64,000 nucleotides of DNA. It comes from Acidobacteriota bacterium. Lineage in GTDB: Bacteria > Acidobacteriota > Blastocatellia > Pyrinomonadales > Pyrinomonadaceae. The position numbers and the translations under genes were made by a program. Below are positions 48,166 to 56,769 of this stretch, piece by piece. The DNA is taken from positions 62,001 through 126,000 of the forward strand of contig JADJWI010000001.1 in the NCBI GenBank assembly GCA_016716435.1, read 5' to 3'. Position 1 is the first letter of the stretch; each line of letters opens with the position of its first letter. Below the pieces are notes generated by a model. The model saw nothing but the letters and a program-made list of their open reading frames with translations. It did no database searches and had not been told where the DNA came from.

Positions 48166-49473
48166 ATGAATAACGAAAAGCGATTTCCCGTCCGCGGTGC
48201 GTGGTACGCATTGCTGATCCTTTTTCTTATCAACACGGTCAATTTCTTTGACCGGCTGATCATCGGCGCCGTCGGCGAACCGATCCGCAGGGAATTTGAA
48301 CTTAGCGACACATCGCTCGGCCTGCTGAGCACGGCGTTTACGCTGCTCTATGCATTTGTCGGCATTCCTTTCGGCCGGCTCGCCGACCGCGTCCCGCGGA
48401 AACGCATCTTGGCGGCGGGCGTGTTTGTTTGGAGCCTGCTTACGTTCGCCTCCGGCTTTGCACGAAACTTCACCCAGATTTTCCTTCTCAGGCTCGGAGT
48501 CGGCGTCGGTGAGGCCTCGTGTGCACCGGCGGCGACGTCATTGATCAGCGATCTTTTCCCCGAGGACAAGCGAGCCCGTGCAATGAGCATTTTTATGCTT
48601 GGGCTGCCTATCGGCATCGCACTGAGCTTTGCCGTTAGCGGCTGGGTCGCGCAGGAATACGGCTGGCGGACGGCATTTTTCGTCGCCGGATTTCCGGGAC
48701 TTCTGCTGGCCGTCGCTGCCCTCTTCATTCGCGAACCGCTCCGCAGCGACGCACCGACCGTCGCCTCGACGACCGGTCTTTCGTGGGAGCCATTCCGCCG
48801 CGTAATCTCGTCGCAGACTATGTTCTGGCTGATACTTTCCGGCGCGGTCCACAACTTCAGCCTCTACGCCTTGAGCTCCTTCATGACGCCGTACCTGATG
48901 CGTTTCCACGATCTCGACATCCGCGACGCGAACATCATCGCGATGCTCGTCAACGGCATTTTCACGCTTCCCGGCTTGATCCTCGGAGGCATCGCCGGCG
49001 ACCTCGCAAAACGCTGGCGCTTAAATGGCGGGCTGATCGTCGTCGCCGCCGCGACGCTGCTCTCGGTCCCTCTTTTCTACACGGCGATTATGGCCGAGGC
49101 CGGCAATACGACGCTATTTCTCCTCGCGATGGGCTCGGCTTTTGCCCTGATGTATTTCTACTATTCGGTCACCTACGCGACCATCGCGGACATCACTCCG
49201 CGTGAACTTCGCGGAACGGCGATGGCGGTTTATTTCATGGCGATGTACCTGCTCGGCGGTGCCCTCGGCCCTTACGTGGTCGGGGCGATGAGCGACCACT
49301 TTACCCGAAACGCAGCCCTCGCCGCCGGCGCAACCGACCTCACGGCGGCAACACTCGAGCCATTCCGCGGAGCCGGCCTCCAATCCGCAATGATGATCAT
49401 CCCCGTCCTCTGCATCGCCCTCGCCGTAATAATGTTTCTCGCCGCCCGAGCAAGAACCCGGATCAGTCAGTGA
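48166..49473 (+). CDS. MFS transporter (Spinster-like)
   Basis: A 435-residue, 12-TM major facilitator superfamily transporter. Signatures: LINTVNFFDRLIIGAVGEPIRREFELSDTSLGLLSTAFTLLYAFVGIPFGRLADRVPRKRILAAGVFVWSLLTFASGFARN (first helices with the DRxPRKR loop between TM2 and TM3), LLRLGVGVGEASCAPAATSLISDLFPEDKRARAMSIFMLGLPIGIALS and GGALGPYVVGAMSDHF. The family includes sphingolipid and organic acid transporters; the substrate is unknown. I start at the ATG at 48166; an ATG at 48139 is also in frame. Confidence 0.88.
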   Translation: MNNEKRFPVRGAWYALLILFLINTVNFFDRLIIGAVGEPIRREFELSDTSLGLLSTAFTLLYAFVGIPFGRLADRVPRKRILAAGVFVWSLLTFASGFARNFTQIFLLRLGVGVGEASCAPAATSLISDLFPEDKRARAMSIFMLGLPIGIALSFAVSGWVAQEYGWRTAFFVAGFPGLLLAVAALFIREPLRSDAPTVASTTGLSWEPFRRVISSQTMFWLILSGAVHNFSLYALSSFMTPYLMRFHDLDIRDANIIAMLVNGIFTLPGLILGGIAGDLAKRWRLNGGLIVVAAATLLSVPLFYTAIMAEAGNTTLFLLAMGSAFALMYFYYSVTYATIADITPRELRGTAMAVYFMAMYLLGGALGPYVVGAMSDHFTRNAALAAGATDLTAATLEPFRGAGLQSAMMIIPVLCIALAVIMFLAARARTRISQ

Positions 49474-49530
49474 CCACTCATCACTCCCCACTTCCCTATG
49501 CTAAAATCTCCCTTTATACATCTATAAGCT

Positions 49531-51204
49531 ATGGCAACTGAGATAAAGGAAGCGAAGACGGCCGCCGAGGCGGAGAAGCAGCGTTGGGAAGAGGAAACAC
49601 TCGCGAAGGTGCTAGATAAGTCGCCGGAGCGTAAGGCGTCGTTTGAGGGCGTTTCGCTCGAACCGGTCGAGCGGCTCTACACCGAGGCCGAGAGCGACGG
49701 CATCGACGTCGGCTTTCCCGGCGAGTATCCGTACAAACGCGGCATTCACCCGACCGGCTATCGCGGCCGGCTCTGGACGATGCGCCAGTTCGCTGGCTTC
49801 TCGTCGCCGGAGAACACCAACGCCCGGTTCAAGTACCTGATGGAACATGGCCAGACCGGCCTTTCGGTCGCCTACGACCTGCCCGCATTGATGGGCCTCG
49901 ACGCAGATTCGCCCCTCTCAGAAGGCGAGGTCGGCAAGTGCGGAGTCGCTGTCTCGAGCCTCGCGGATTTCGAGGTGCTTTTTGACGGCATTCCGCTCGA
50001 CGAGGTCACCGTCTCGCAGACGATCAACGCCCCGGCTCCGATCTTTCTCGCGATGTATCTGGTGGTCGCCGAAAAGCAAAAGGCCGATTTCAACAAGATC
50101 TCCGGCACGCTGCAGAACGACATTCTCAAAGAATACATCGCCCAGAAAGAATGGATCTACCCGATCAAACCGGCGATGAAGCTCGTCATCGACACGTTTG
50201 AATACACGGTAAAACACGTCCCGAAATACAACCCGATCTCCATCTCCGGCTACCACATCCGCGAGGCCGGGGCGACGGCGTTGCAGGAACTTGCCTTCAC
50301 GCTCCGTGATGGCGTCGAGTATGTGCAGTACGGCGTGGATCGCGGCATGGATGTCGACGATTTCGTCCCGCGTCTGTCCTTTTTCTTTAATGCTCACAAC
50401 GACTTTTTTGAGGAGATCGCCAAGTACCGTGCCGCCCGTGTCGTTTGGGCACGGACGATGAAGGAACGCTTCGGCGCTAAAAACCCGAGGACGATGCAGA
50501 TGCGTTTCCACACGCAAACGGCAGGCGTTTCGCTCACCGTCCAGCAGCCGCTCAACAACATCGCCCGCGTCGCGATACAGGCGCTAGCCGGCGTTCTCGG
50601 CGGTACGCAGTCGCTCCACACGGATTCATTTGACGAGGCTCTTGCTCTGCCCTCGGACGAGGCAGCCCTGATCGCACTTCGCACCCAGCAGATCATCGCC
50701 GAAGAGACCGGCGTTGTGAACACGGTCGATCCGCTTGCTGGGAGCTATTACGTCGAATCGCTGACCGAAAAAATGATCGAAGGCTGCTTCGATTATTTCG
50801 AGAAGATCGATGGCTTCGGCGGCATGGTCGAGGCGGTCGAGGCCGGTTTCCCGCAGCGTGAGATCCAGGAATCGGCGTATCAATATCAGAAAGCGGTCGA
50901 GCGAAAAGAGCAGGTGATCGTCGGTGTGAATAAATACACGATGGAGGAAGAGGCCGGCAGGTACAACATCCTCCAGATCGACGAAGCCGTCCGCGACCAC
51001 CAGCTCGAACGTCTCGCCCACGTAAAATCGACCCGCGACAACGGAGCCGTTGCAACGTCGCTCGACCGCCTAAAACTCGCCGCCCGTGAAAACGAAAACA
51101 CAATGCCCGCTATCATCGAAGCCGTCGCCGCCTACGCAACCGTCGAAGAGATATGCGTCGCACTGAGAGACGTGTATGGCATTTATGAAGAACCTGCGTT
51201 TTAG
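49531..51204 (+). CDS. Methylmalonyl-CoA mutase-type large subunit (catalytic half only)
   Basis: A 557-residue coenzyme B12-dependent acyl-CoA mutase subunit, without the C-terminal B12-binding domain; a separate small subunit is needed and is not in the window. Motifs: KRGIHPTGYRGRLWTMRQFAGFSSPENTN, TGLSVAYDLPALMGLDADSPLSEGEVGKCGV, SGTLQNDILKEYIAQKEWIYP, SGYHIREAGATALQELAF (substrate His), RMRFHTQTAGVSLTVQQPLNNIARVAIQALAGVLGGTQSLHTDSFDEALALP. Whether it is a methylmalonyl or an isobutyryl/other mutase cannot be told from these. Confidence 0.88.
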   Translation: MATEIKEAKTAAEAEKQRWEEETLAKVLDKSPERKASFEGVSLEPVERLYTEAESDGIDVGFPGEYPYKRGIHPTGYRGRLWTMRQFAGFSSPENTNARFKYLMEHGQTGLSVAYDLPALMGLDADSPLSEGEVGKCGVAVSSLADFEVLFDGIPLDEVTVSQTINAPAPIFLAMYLVVAEKQKADFNKISGTLQNDILKEYIAQKEWIYPIKPAMKLVIDTFEYTVKHVPKYNPISISGYHIREAGATALQELAFTLRDGVEYVQYGVDRGMDVDDFVPRLSFFFNAHNDFFEEIAKYRAARVVWARTMKERFGAKNPRTMQMRFHTQTAGVSLTVQQPLNNIARVAIQALAGVLGGTQSLHTDSFDEALALPSDEAALIALRTQQIIAEETGVVNTVDPLAGSYYVESLTEKMIEGCFDYFEKIDGFGGMVEAVEAGFPQREIQESAYQYQKAVERKEQVIVGVNKYTMEEEAGRYNILQIDEAVRDHQLERLAHVKSTRDNGAVATSLDRLKLAARENENTMPAIIEAVAAYATVEEICVALRDVYGIYEEPAF

Positions 51205-51212
51205 TTTTTTTT

Positions 51213-51282
51213 CAGCCGTTAGCGATTAGCTGTCAGCAAGACCAAAAGCTTACAGCTAATCGCTAACAGCTAATAGCTGATC
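51213..51282. repeat. Perfect inverted repeat of TTAGCG words
   Basis: GTTAGCGATTAGCTGT (51218-51233) and its exact inverse ACAGCTAATCGCTAAC (51252-51267) with an 18-bp spacer, then CTAATAGCTGATC. Same design as the elements at 5269 and 5607 but with different words. Preceded by eight T. Confidence 0.7.
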
Positions 51283-51455
51283 AAAAACAAATACAAGAAT
51301 TCAAGAACCTCACCGTCTAGGCATATTTGAATCCGAAACCCGAATTGAGCCGAAAGCGTCCTCAGACCACCTTTTGACCGCATGCGAACGTTGAGTTTCT
51401 CTCAACGCTCGAAAAGTATGTAGCCGAAAGGAGCAATTTATTTCTGGAGACGCTT

Positions 51456-52115
51456 ATGAAACTTACATTATCATTGACAGCTTTTGTCGCCACCGCGGCG
51501 GTTCTTTCGGGTTGCGGAGGTGGGGCGACGAACACCACATCAAACACGGCAGCGAACCGTACCAACACCGCCGTGGCAGCAAATACGACGAACTCGGCTG
51601 CCCCGTCGAACACTAACACCGCGACCAGCTCAAATCCGATGGTTGGCGGAGCACCTATGCTGGCCACGCGAGACATCGTTGATAACGCGGTCGAATCGAA
51701 GGACCACACGACCTTGGTTGCCGCGGTCAAAGCGGCCGACCTGGTAACAACGCTGAAGGGCACCGGCCCGTTCACCGTTTTTGCGCCGACCAACGCTGCT
51801 TTCGACAAGGTTCCGAAGGCGACCCTTGACGGATTGCTCAAGCCGGAAAGCAAGAAAGCACTTGCCGGGATCCTGACCTATCACGTTGTGGCAGGCAAGC
51901 AGGATGCAGCGTCAATTGCAAAGGCGATCGAGGCAGGCAATGGTAAGGCGACGTTCAAGACCGTCGCAGGCGGCACATTGACTGCATCGCTTGACGGAGC
52001 GAAGGTGATCTTGACCGACGAAAATGGCGGCAAATCGACCGTGACGATCGCCGACGTAATGCAGTCGAATGGCGTGATCCACGTTGTTGATACAGTCCTG
52101 ATGCCCAAGTCGTAA
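51456..52115 (+). CDS. Fasciclin-domain lipoprotein
   Basis: A 219-residue protein. Lipoprotein signal (MKLTLSLTAFVATAAVLSGC, then GGG), a Thr/Asn/Ala-rich linker (TNTTSNTAANRTNTAVAAN) and one FAS1 domain from about 70 (DIVDNAVESKDHTTLVAAVKAADLVTTLKGTGPFTVFAPTNAAFDKVP, LTYHVVAGKQ, then ADVMQSNGVIHVVDTVLMP). FAS1 domains take part in cell adhesion and matrix contact. The upstream gap (51205-51455) has the inverted repeat and the promoter region; no other gene. Confidence 0.9.
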   Translation: MKLTLSLTAFVATAAVLSGCGGGATNTTSNTAANRTNTAVAANTTNSAAPSNTNTATSSNPMVGGAPMLATRDIVDNAVESKDHTTLVAAVKAADLVTTLKGTGPFTVFAPTNAAFDKVPKATLDGLLKPESKKALAGILTYHVVAGKQDAASIAKAIEAGNGKATFKTVAGGTLTASLDGAKVILTDENGGKSTVTIADVMQSNGVIHVVDTVLMPKS

Positions 52116-52138
52116 CTCACGATTTGAGCCAAAAAGAA

Positions 52139-52175
52139 AAGCCGCAGAGAGCTGTCTTCCTCCGCGGCTTTTTTT
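52139..52175. terminator. Bidirectional terminator between the fasciclin gene and the giant surface gene
   Basis: AAGCCGC (52139-52145) pairs with GCGGCTT (52164-52170), A-rich on the left and TTTTTTT on the right. Confidence 0.8.
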
Positions 52176-52192
52176 ATTTGCACGACGATTCG

Positions 52193-53164
52193 CTAGGGCG
52201 TGCTCGAAACAAAGTTCAGGTCGTTAATATTGTCTAGAGGGTTGATCACTCGTGACGGTTCGGCGAATGTAAACGCTCGATGTGAAACTGAAACGATGTA
52301 ACTGCCACCCGCTTCGGCGTCGAATTGGTAGTAGCCGAAAGGATTTGTGATCACTCGTCCGATGACGCCGTTCGATCCGTTGAGGGTCACAGCGGTAAGG
52401 CCGATCCCATTGCCGTCCGCGGTCATCACGCGGCCCGCGATCGTCACGGCTGCCGCTGTCGGAGCAAACCCCTGAAAGTCAGCCCCCGAAACATTCGACG
52501 TCAGTGCCGAAACCGAAAGCACCTCAGGCTGAAACGCCAAACCGGATAACCGCGGAGTGACGAAATATGACCCATCCGCCGGAAGCCCGGCAAATGTGTA
52601 TTCGCCGTTGGCGTCGGTATCAACAACGCCCTGTTCCGATCCATCCAGCTCCATTGAAACACCGGCGAGAGGATTGCCCAGGCCATCTCGAACGGTCCCT
52701 GTGATCTGAAAGTCCGCCGCCGTGCCTTCGAAAAACACTGTCTCTTCGCCCGTGAGATCGATGAAGTTCGTGTTGTATTCCTCAAATATATACCCGACGC
52801 TCTTCGGCGAAACATTGTAATTTCCGTTGGGCGTAAGATTGACGAACTTGAACGATCCGTCCGAATTCGTTTCCGTCTGCCGCTCTTCCGTTCCGGTCAA
52901 GCCGACCGAAACACCGCTCAGCGGATTGCCGCTGTCGTCCAGAATCAATCCCGAAATTGACGGCAAATTAGTGTCGATCTGTTCCGCCAAAACGAACGGC
53001 GAAAGCGACGAAACCGATGCACAGATTTTCTTGGTCGAGAAATCACGGCTGATCGTGCGGTCAACCAAACTTCCGCCTTCGCCGTGCAGAATTTTCATAT
53101 TGTCAAACTGCGAAAAAGTTACTGACCCTGAACCGTAAAACAAACCGTGATCGGCACCAAACAT
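52193..53164 (-). CDS. C-terminal part of a giant surface protein (carboxypeptidase-regulatory-like domains)
   Basis: A 323-residue frame. Starts with a strand-rich lead-in (FSQFDNMKILHGEGGSLVDRTISRDFSTKKICASVSSLSPFVLAEQ), then three repeats of the Ig-like carboxypeptidase regulatory fold: ISGLILDDSGNPLSGVSVGLTGTEERQTETNSDGSFKFVNL, ITGTVRDGLGNPLAGVSMELDGSEQGVVDTDANGEYTFAGLP and IAGRVMTADGNGIGLTAVTLNGSNGVIGRVITNPFGYYQF. Such repeats end large secreted proteins in Acidobacteria. The start ATG is internal; the frame continues into the broken region upstream. Stop at 52193, 18 bp from a terminator. Confidence 0.75.
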   Translation of the reverse strand: MFGADHGLFYGSGSVTFSQFDNMKILHGEGGSLVDRTISRDFSTKKICASVSSLSPFVLAEQIDTNLPSISGLILDDSGNPLSGVSVGLTGTEERQTETNSDGSFKFVNLTPNGNYNVSPKSVGYIFEEYNTNFIDLTGEETVFFEGTAADFQITGTVRDGLGNPLAGVSMELDGSEQGVVDTDANGEYTFAGLPADGSYFVTPRLSGLAFQPEVLSVSALTSNVSGADFQGFAPTAAAVTIAGRVMTADGNGIGLTAVTLNGSNGVIGRVITNPFGYYQFDAEAGGSYIVSVSHRAFTFAEPSRVINPLDNINDLNFVSSTP

Positions 53165-54612
53165 ATCGCCGTCGTTGAAATTTCGTATGCTTGACCGGCA
53201 AGAATTTGAAAAATCCGTCAGCGTGCCGGTTGAATTCGCGGATTGGAATAACGGTTGTTTGTCCGCCCGCCGGAAACATTACCGAAAGTAAAGTCTACCG
53301 CACCAAACTTATTGTGCACCCGATGTTCCGGTAGGGGTGGCGACGGCAAATTCGCCGGTGCAAGGTCGGGTTCACGCATCGCTGGTAACTGCTTCCAAAG
53401 TTGCGGTGAGTCAATCTCTTCAGTTCCAAAAACGGAGTAATCGGCGGAAAATTAACGCTGTCAAGACCGAATTTCGTGCCGTCGGGCGACCAACTGAATG
53501 TGATGAATTCGGTGTCATTAGTAATCTGAATTTGATTACTGCCGTCAAGACTCATCCAAAAAGATCACCGATCGGACTCGCGAAGTTCGGGCGTTTGAGA
53601 AATGCGATCCTAGAGCCGTCCGGCGAAAATCTTGGATGCAACTGAAACCTGCCGAGATTCAATTCGGTCAAGTTCGTCCCGTCAGCTGATTGATCAAGAA
53701 GATTTTCCTGATGGGTGTTGCTAAAAACGATCTTTGTTCCGTCGGGCGAGAAATCAAGACTTTGAGAATCCCGTTGTCAAGCTTGAACCTGTTGAAAATA
53801 GTCGTTAAACCGCTGCCGTCCTGTCATTTATTGCGGATCAAGGTTACCTCTGATCAAATACTATCTTTGTACCGTCGGGCGAAAAGCGAGGATGATTTGC
53901 TCTTAGTGACAGGTCGGTCGGATTCGCACCGTCAAATCCATCAAACTCGCGATGAAAATTCCGGTGACCGTGCTGATTCGTTTTCAGCTGAAAACCAGCT
54001 ATTCGCCGTCCGTCGGGCGAAAATGACGGACTCGAAACCGTGCCGCCGTTCGTCGTTGTGAACAAAATAGTTTTACCCGTGCCGTCGCCGTTCATTGCAA
54101 GAATGCTTTTCGCATCCGGATGTCACGAAGGCAATTCTGCCTACAGGCTAGCGTCGTTGCTCCAGAAAAATCAGCAATCTTATCGGCTCGAGATGTGCTA
54201 AACGTCTGGAAACCGATACGGCGAAAATTGAAAGTTCACTTTTTACCGGCGAACCTGATAACCGACGTTCGGCGTTAGAGCCTCGAATGTGTAATTTCCG
54301 AATTTATCCGTCGTTGTCGTTTGAGTTGATGCACCCGTCAGATTTACGGTTACGTTTTCGACGGGAACATTGGCATCGCCACGCGGAATCGTTATTTGAC
54401 CGCTGATCCTCCCGCCCGAATTACTGCCCGTAAAATTCTGATTGCCTTGGATCGGAATAAAGATTAGTAAATGTCCAATGACTGGTCGGCGAAAAGAGGA
54501 AGTTTCGTGCGGAAGGAACGAAAGGTATAATCGCGTCCGATCGGCAAATTGCTGAAATGGTATCTTCCGGTGCTATCGCGGACTGTAATCCTTCCCCGTG
54601 TCGGAATAGTTT
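53165..54612 (-). pseudogene. Frameshifted PD40 region of the giant surface protein
   Basis: No frame longer than about 95 residues survives here, but all three minus frames yield consecutive pieces of one protein: ISGQITIPRGDANVPVENVTVNLTGAS (carboxypeptidase-like), MNGDGTGKTILF followed by SPSFSPDGRRIAGF, FSPDGTKIVF, FSPDGSRIAFLKRPN and WMSLDGSNQIQITND with FSWSPDGTKFG (PD40). The pieces change frame every 50-100 bp, many times in 1.4 kb. The flanking parts are clean, so either consensus errors are clustered here or this part is decaying. Confidence 0.6.
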
Positions 54613-56769
54613 CTATAAGAAAAACGCGTTCGGGATAGGATCTCCGTTCGTGTCGAGCATCGTGCCGGAAATGGTTACAACTCCGCTCGATGTCAATTGA
54701 CACGCTGAAAATTCCGAAGTGTTTCCGTCCGCGTCGGTCGCCGTCGAACTGACAAATGAGCCTGGCGTGACCGCTAAGGGCAAATTCGCCGTGAAACCTT
54801 TCAGCCCGCCCGCATCGGTCGATACGTTCGCGGATCCAAGATATGTTTGCCCCGCACCGAAACCGGAAGCATCACACGCCGGATTTGAATAAAAATCAAG
54901 CGTAAAATTCTGCGAAGGAGCACTGCTGAGACTGCCCTTGATCTGCGTATTTCCGGTTGAAGAAACGGACGAAGTTAAGACGGGATAATTTTGCTGCTTG
55001 TTAAACCCAAGATCGGGATCGTTAGGATCGTTTGAAGTTCCGCCGAAATCAATATCGCGTCCGCCGTTCGAATGGATCGAATTCCCGCGAATTGTATTGT
55101 TGATAAATGGGCCGCCCTGACCGAGGATGCCACGACCAGTGTTAAAGGCAATGGTGTTCGCTTCGTTCATCGCAACGCCGCCGATATTGGTTTGACTACG
55201 TTTTATTAAGATTCCGACTCCGTTCGGAAGTGCGGTCAAACCGTCCGCTCTCGTGCCGATCAAATTTCCTTGAATCTGATTCGGTTGTTCGGGTGATGCG
55301 GTAGCGGCGATCAGAGCTATTCCTTCCAAAGTATTTCCCGAAATCAAATTTCCGGCGATGGTATTATCCGAAGTTCTGACGGAAATTCCTTGTCTGTTCG
55401 GAATCGCCGAAGTTCCGTTGGCGTTTGTGCCGATGTAGTTTCCGCGGATTTGATTGTTTCCGAATCCGGCTGTCGTCAAAAGAACGCCTTGGTCGCGGTT
55501 GCCCGAAATCAGATTTCTTTCGGCAGGAGAATTTCCGCCGATCACATTGTTGGAGCTTCCGAATATCGCAATTCCGACATCATTCGGATTTGCACCGAGT
55601 CCGTTTGAAACCGTGCCGATATAGTTTGTCTGAATCGTGTTTCCGTTGTTTCCCGACGGAATTACGATGCCGCCGGAAAATCCGCCGATCACAAAACCCT
55701 TAACAGTATTGTTGCCCGTGCGAAGCGTTATTCCATTGCCCGCAGGAATGTTTGTTCCCGTTAAAACGACGATCGGCGAACCCGAAAAACCTGTTTGTGT
55801 CGTTGCGTCTAGAATGACCGAATCGGTGATGTCCGGCATAGCAGACGTCGGGGAAATAATGAACGGTGCAGAACCCGGAATATTAAATGTGATCGTCTGC
55901 TGTCCCGCAGTTGCGTTGGCGTTCAAGATCGATTGCCGCAGCGAACCGGTCCCCGAGTCGTTGGTATTGGTAACTTCAAAAGGATTAGAAACGTTGAACG
56001 AATCGCTCGCCGCTCCGGTTAAACCGCCGGAAGACGCATTGAGTGTGTAGCCGACACCGGGGTTGTCGATGCTCAGATCGTCGAAAATTGCGATTCCGTT
56101 TACGGCGTTTCTGATCAAATTTCCGCTGAGAGTTCCCGAGTTCGGATTGTTGCCGATGGCGAGAGTTATAGGATCGGTTGCCGTAGAAACCGTATTGCCC
56201 AAAGCGTCTAAAATGGTAACCTGAACCGGTGGAGCGATCGTGGCAGTTGGACTTGTGTCCGTCGGTTGGACAGTAAATGCTATCTGCGTCGCCGCACCGA
56301 CATTGATGTCAAATGCATTGCTCGTTGCCGAAGCGAGACCGCCTGAGGCGGCTTGCAAGGTGTAACCCACTCCTGCCCGGTTAATGCTCAGATCGCTAAA
56401 AGTGGCGACTCCATTGACCGCGTTTTTCGTTGCCGTTCCGCCTAAAGTACCCGAATTCGGATTGTTTGCAATTGAAAGAGTGATCGAGGCGGTCGAATTT
56501 GTGACCGTGTTGCCGAGCTGGTCTTGAACCGTGACCTGGATCGCAGAAATATTTTCACCGGCGGTCGTGTTCGTCGGCTGAACCGTGAATACGATCCTAT
56601 CCGCGGCCCCGAACGTGTTGACGGTCGCATCCGTTGATTCGCCGAAAGAATCCGTAACGCGGATCGTATCAGCTACTCCGGCGTTCTCTCCTGCGGTGTA
56701 AAGTCCCGAGAAAGGATCAATTGAACCGCCCGAGTTATTTATCAGAAATGCTGTAAGTATAGGGGGCAA
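54613..56769 (-). CDS. Central part of a giant surface protein (beta-helix repeats)
   Basis: A 718-residue frame. First about 220 residues: Ig-like repeats of the type GAADRIVFTVQPTNTTAGENISAIQVTVQDQLGNTVTNSTASITLSI and the same with TDTSPTATIAPPVQVTILDALGN. Then about 250-560 form a parallel right-handed beta-helix of NosD type with rungs GNTIQTNYIGTVSNGLGANPNDVGIAIFGSSNNVIGG, NQIRGNYIGTNANGT and NTIAGNLISGNTLEGIALI. It ends in ISGTMLDTNGDPIPNAF. The first residues (PPILTAFLINNSGGSIDPFSGLYTAG) continue the frame to the right, whose stop at 56735 is due to one extra A. Confidence 0.8.
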   Translation of the reverse strand: MPPILTAFLINNSGGSIDPFSGLYTAGENAGVADTIRVTDSFGESTDATVNTFGAADRIVFTVQPTNTTAGENISAIQVTVQDQLGNTVTNSTASITLSIANNPNSGTLGGTATKNAVNGVATFSDLSINRAGVGYTLQAASGGLASATSNAFDINVGAATQIAFTVQPTDTSPTATIAPPVQVTILDALGNTVSTATDPITLAIGNNPNSGTLSGNLIRNAVNGIAIFDDLSIDNPGVGYTLNASSGGLTGAASDSFNVSNPFEVTNTNDSGTGSLRQSILNANATAGQQTITFNIPGSAPFIISPTSAMPDITDSVILDATTQTGFSGSPIVVLTGTNIPAGNGITLRTGNNTVKGFVIGGFSGGIVIPSGNNGNTIQTNYIGTVSNGLGANPNDVGIAIFGSSNNVIGGNSPAERNLISGNRDQGVLLTTAGFGNNQIRGNYIGTNANGTSAIPNRQGISVRTSDNTIAGNLISGNTLEGIALIAATASPEQPNQIQGNLIGTRADGLTALPNGVGILIKRSQTNIGGVAMNEANTIAFNTGRGILGQGGPFINNTIRGNSIHSNGGRDIDFGGTSNDPNDPDLGFNKQQNYPVLTSSVSSTGNTQIKGSLSSAPSQNFTLDFYSNPACDASGFGAGQTYLGSANVSTDAGGLKGFTANLPLAVTPGSFVSSTATDADGNTSEFSACQLTSSGVVTISGTMLDTNGDPIPNAFFL

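Noticed and set aside
51205..51290. CRISPR-like repeat near 51.2 kb
   Set aside because: Only one inverted pair; no repeated spacer-repeat pattern. No CRISPR array was seen in the window.
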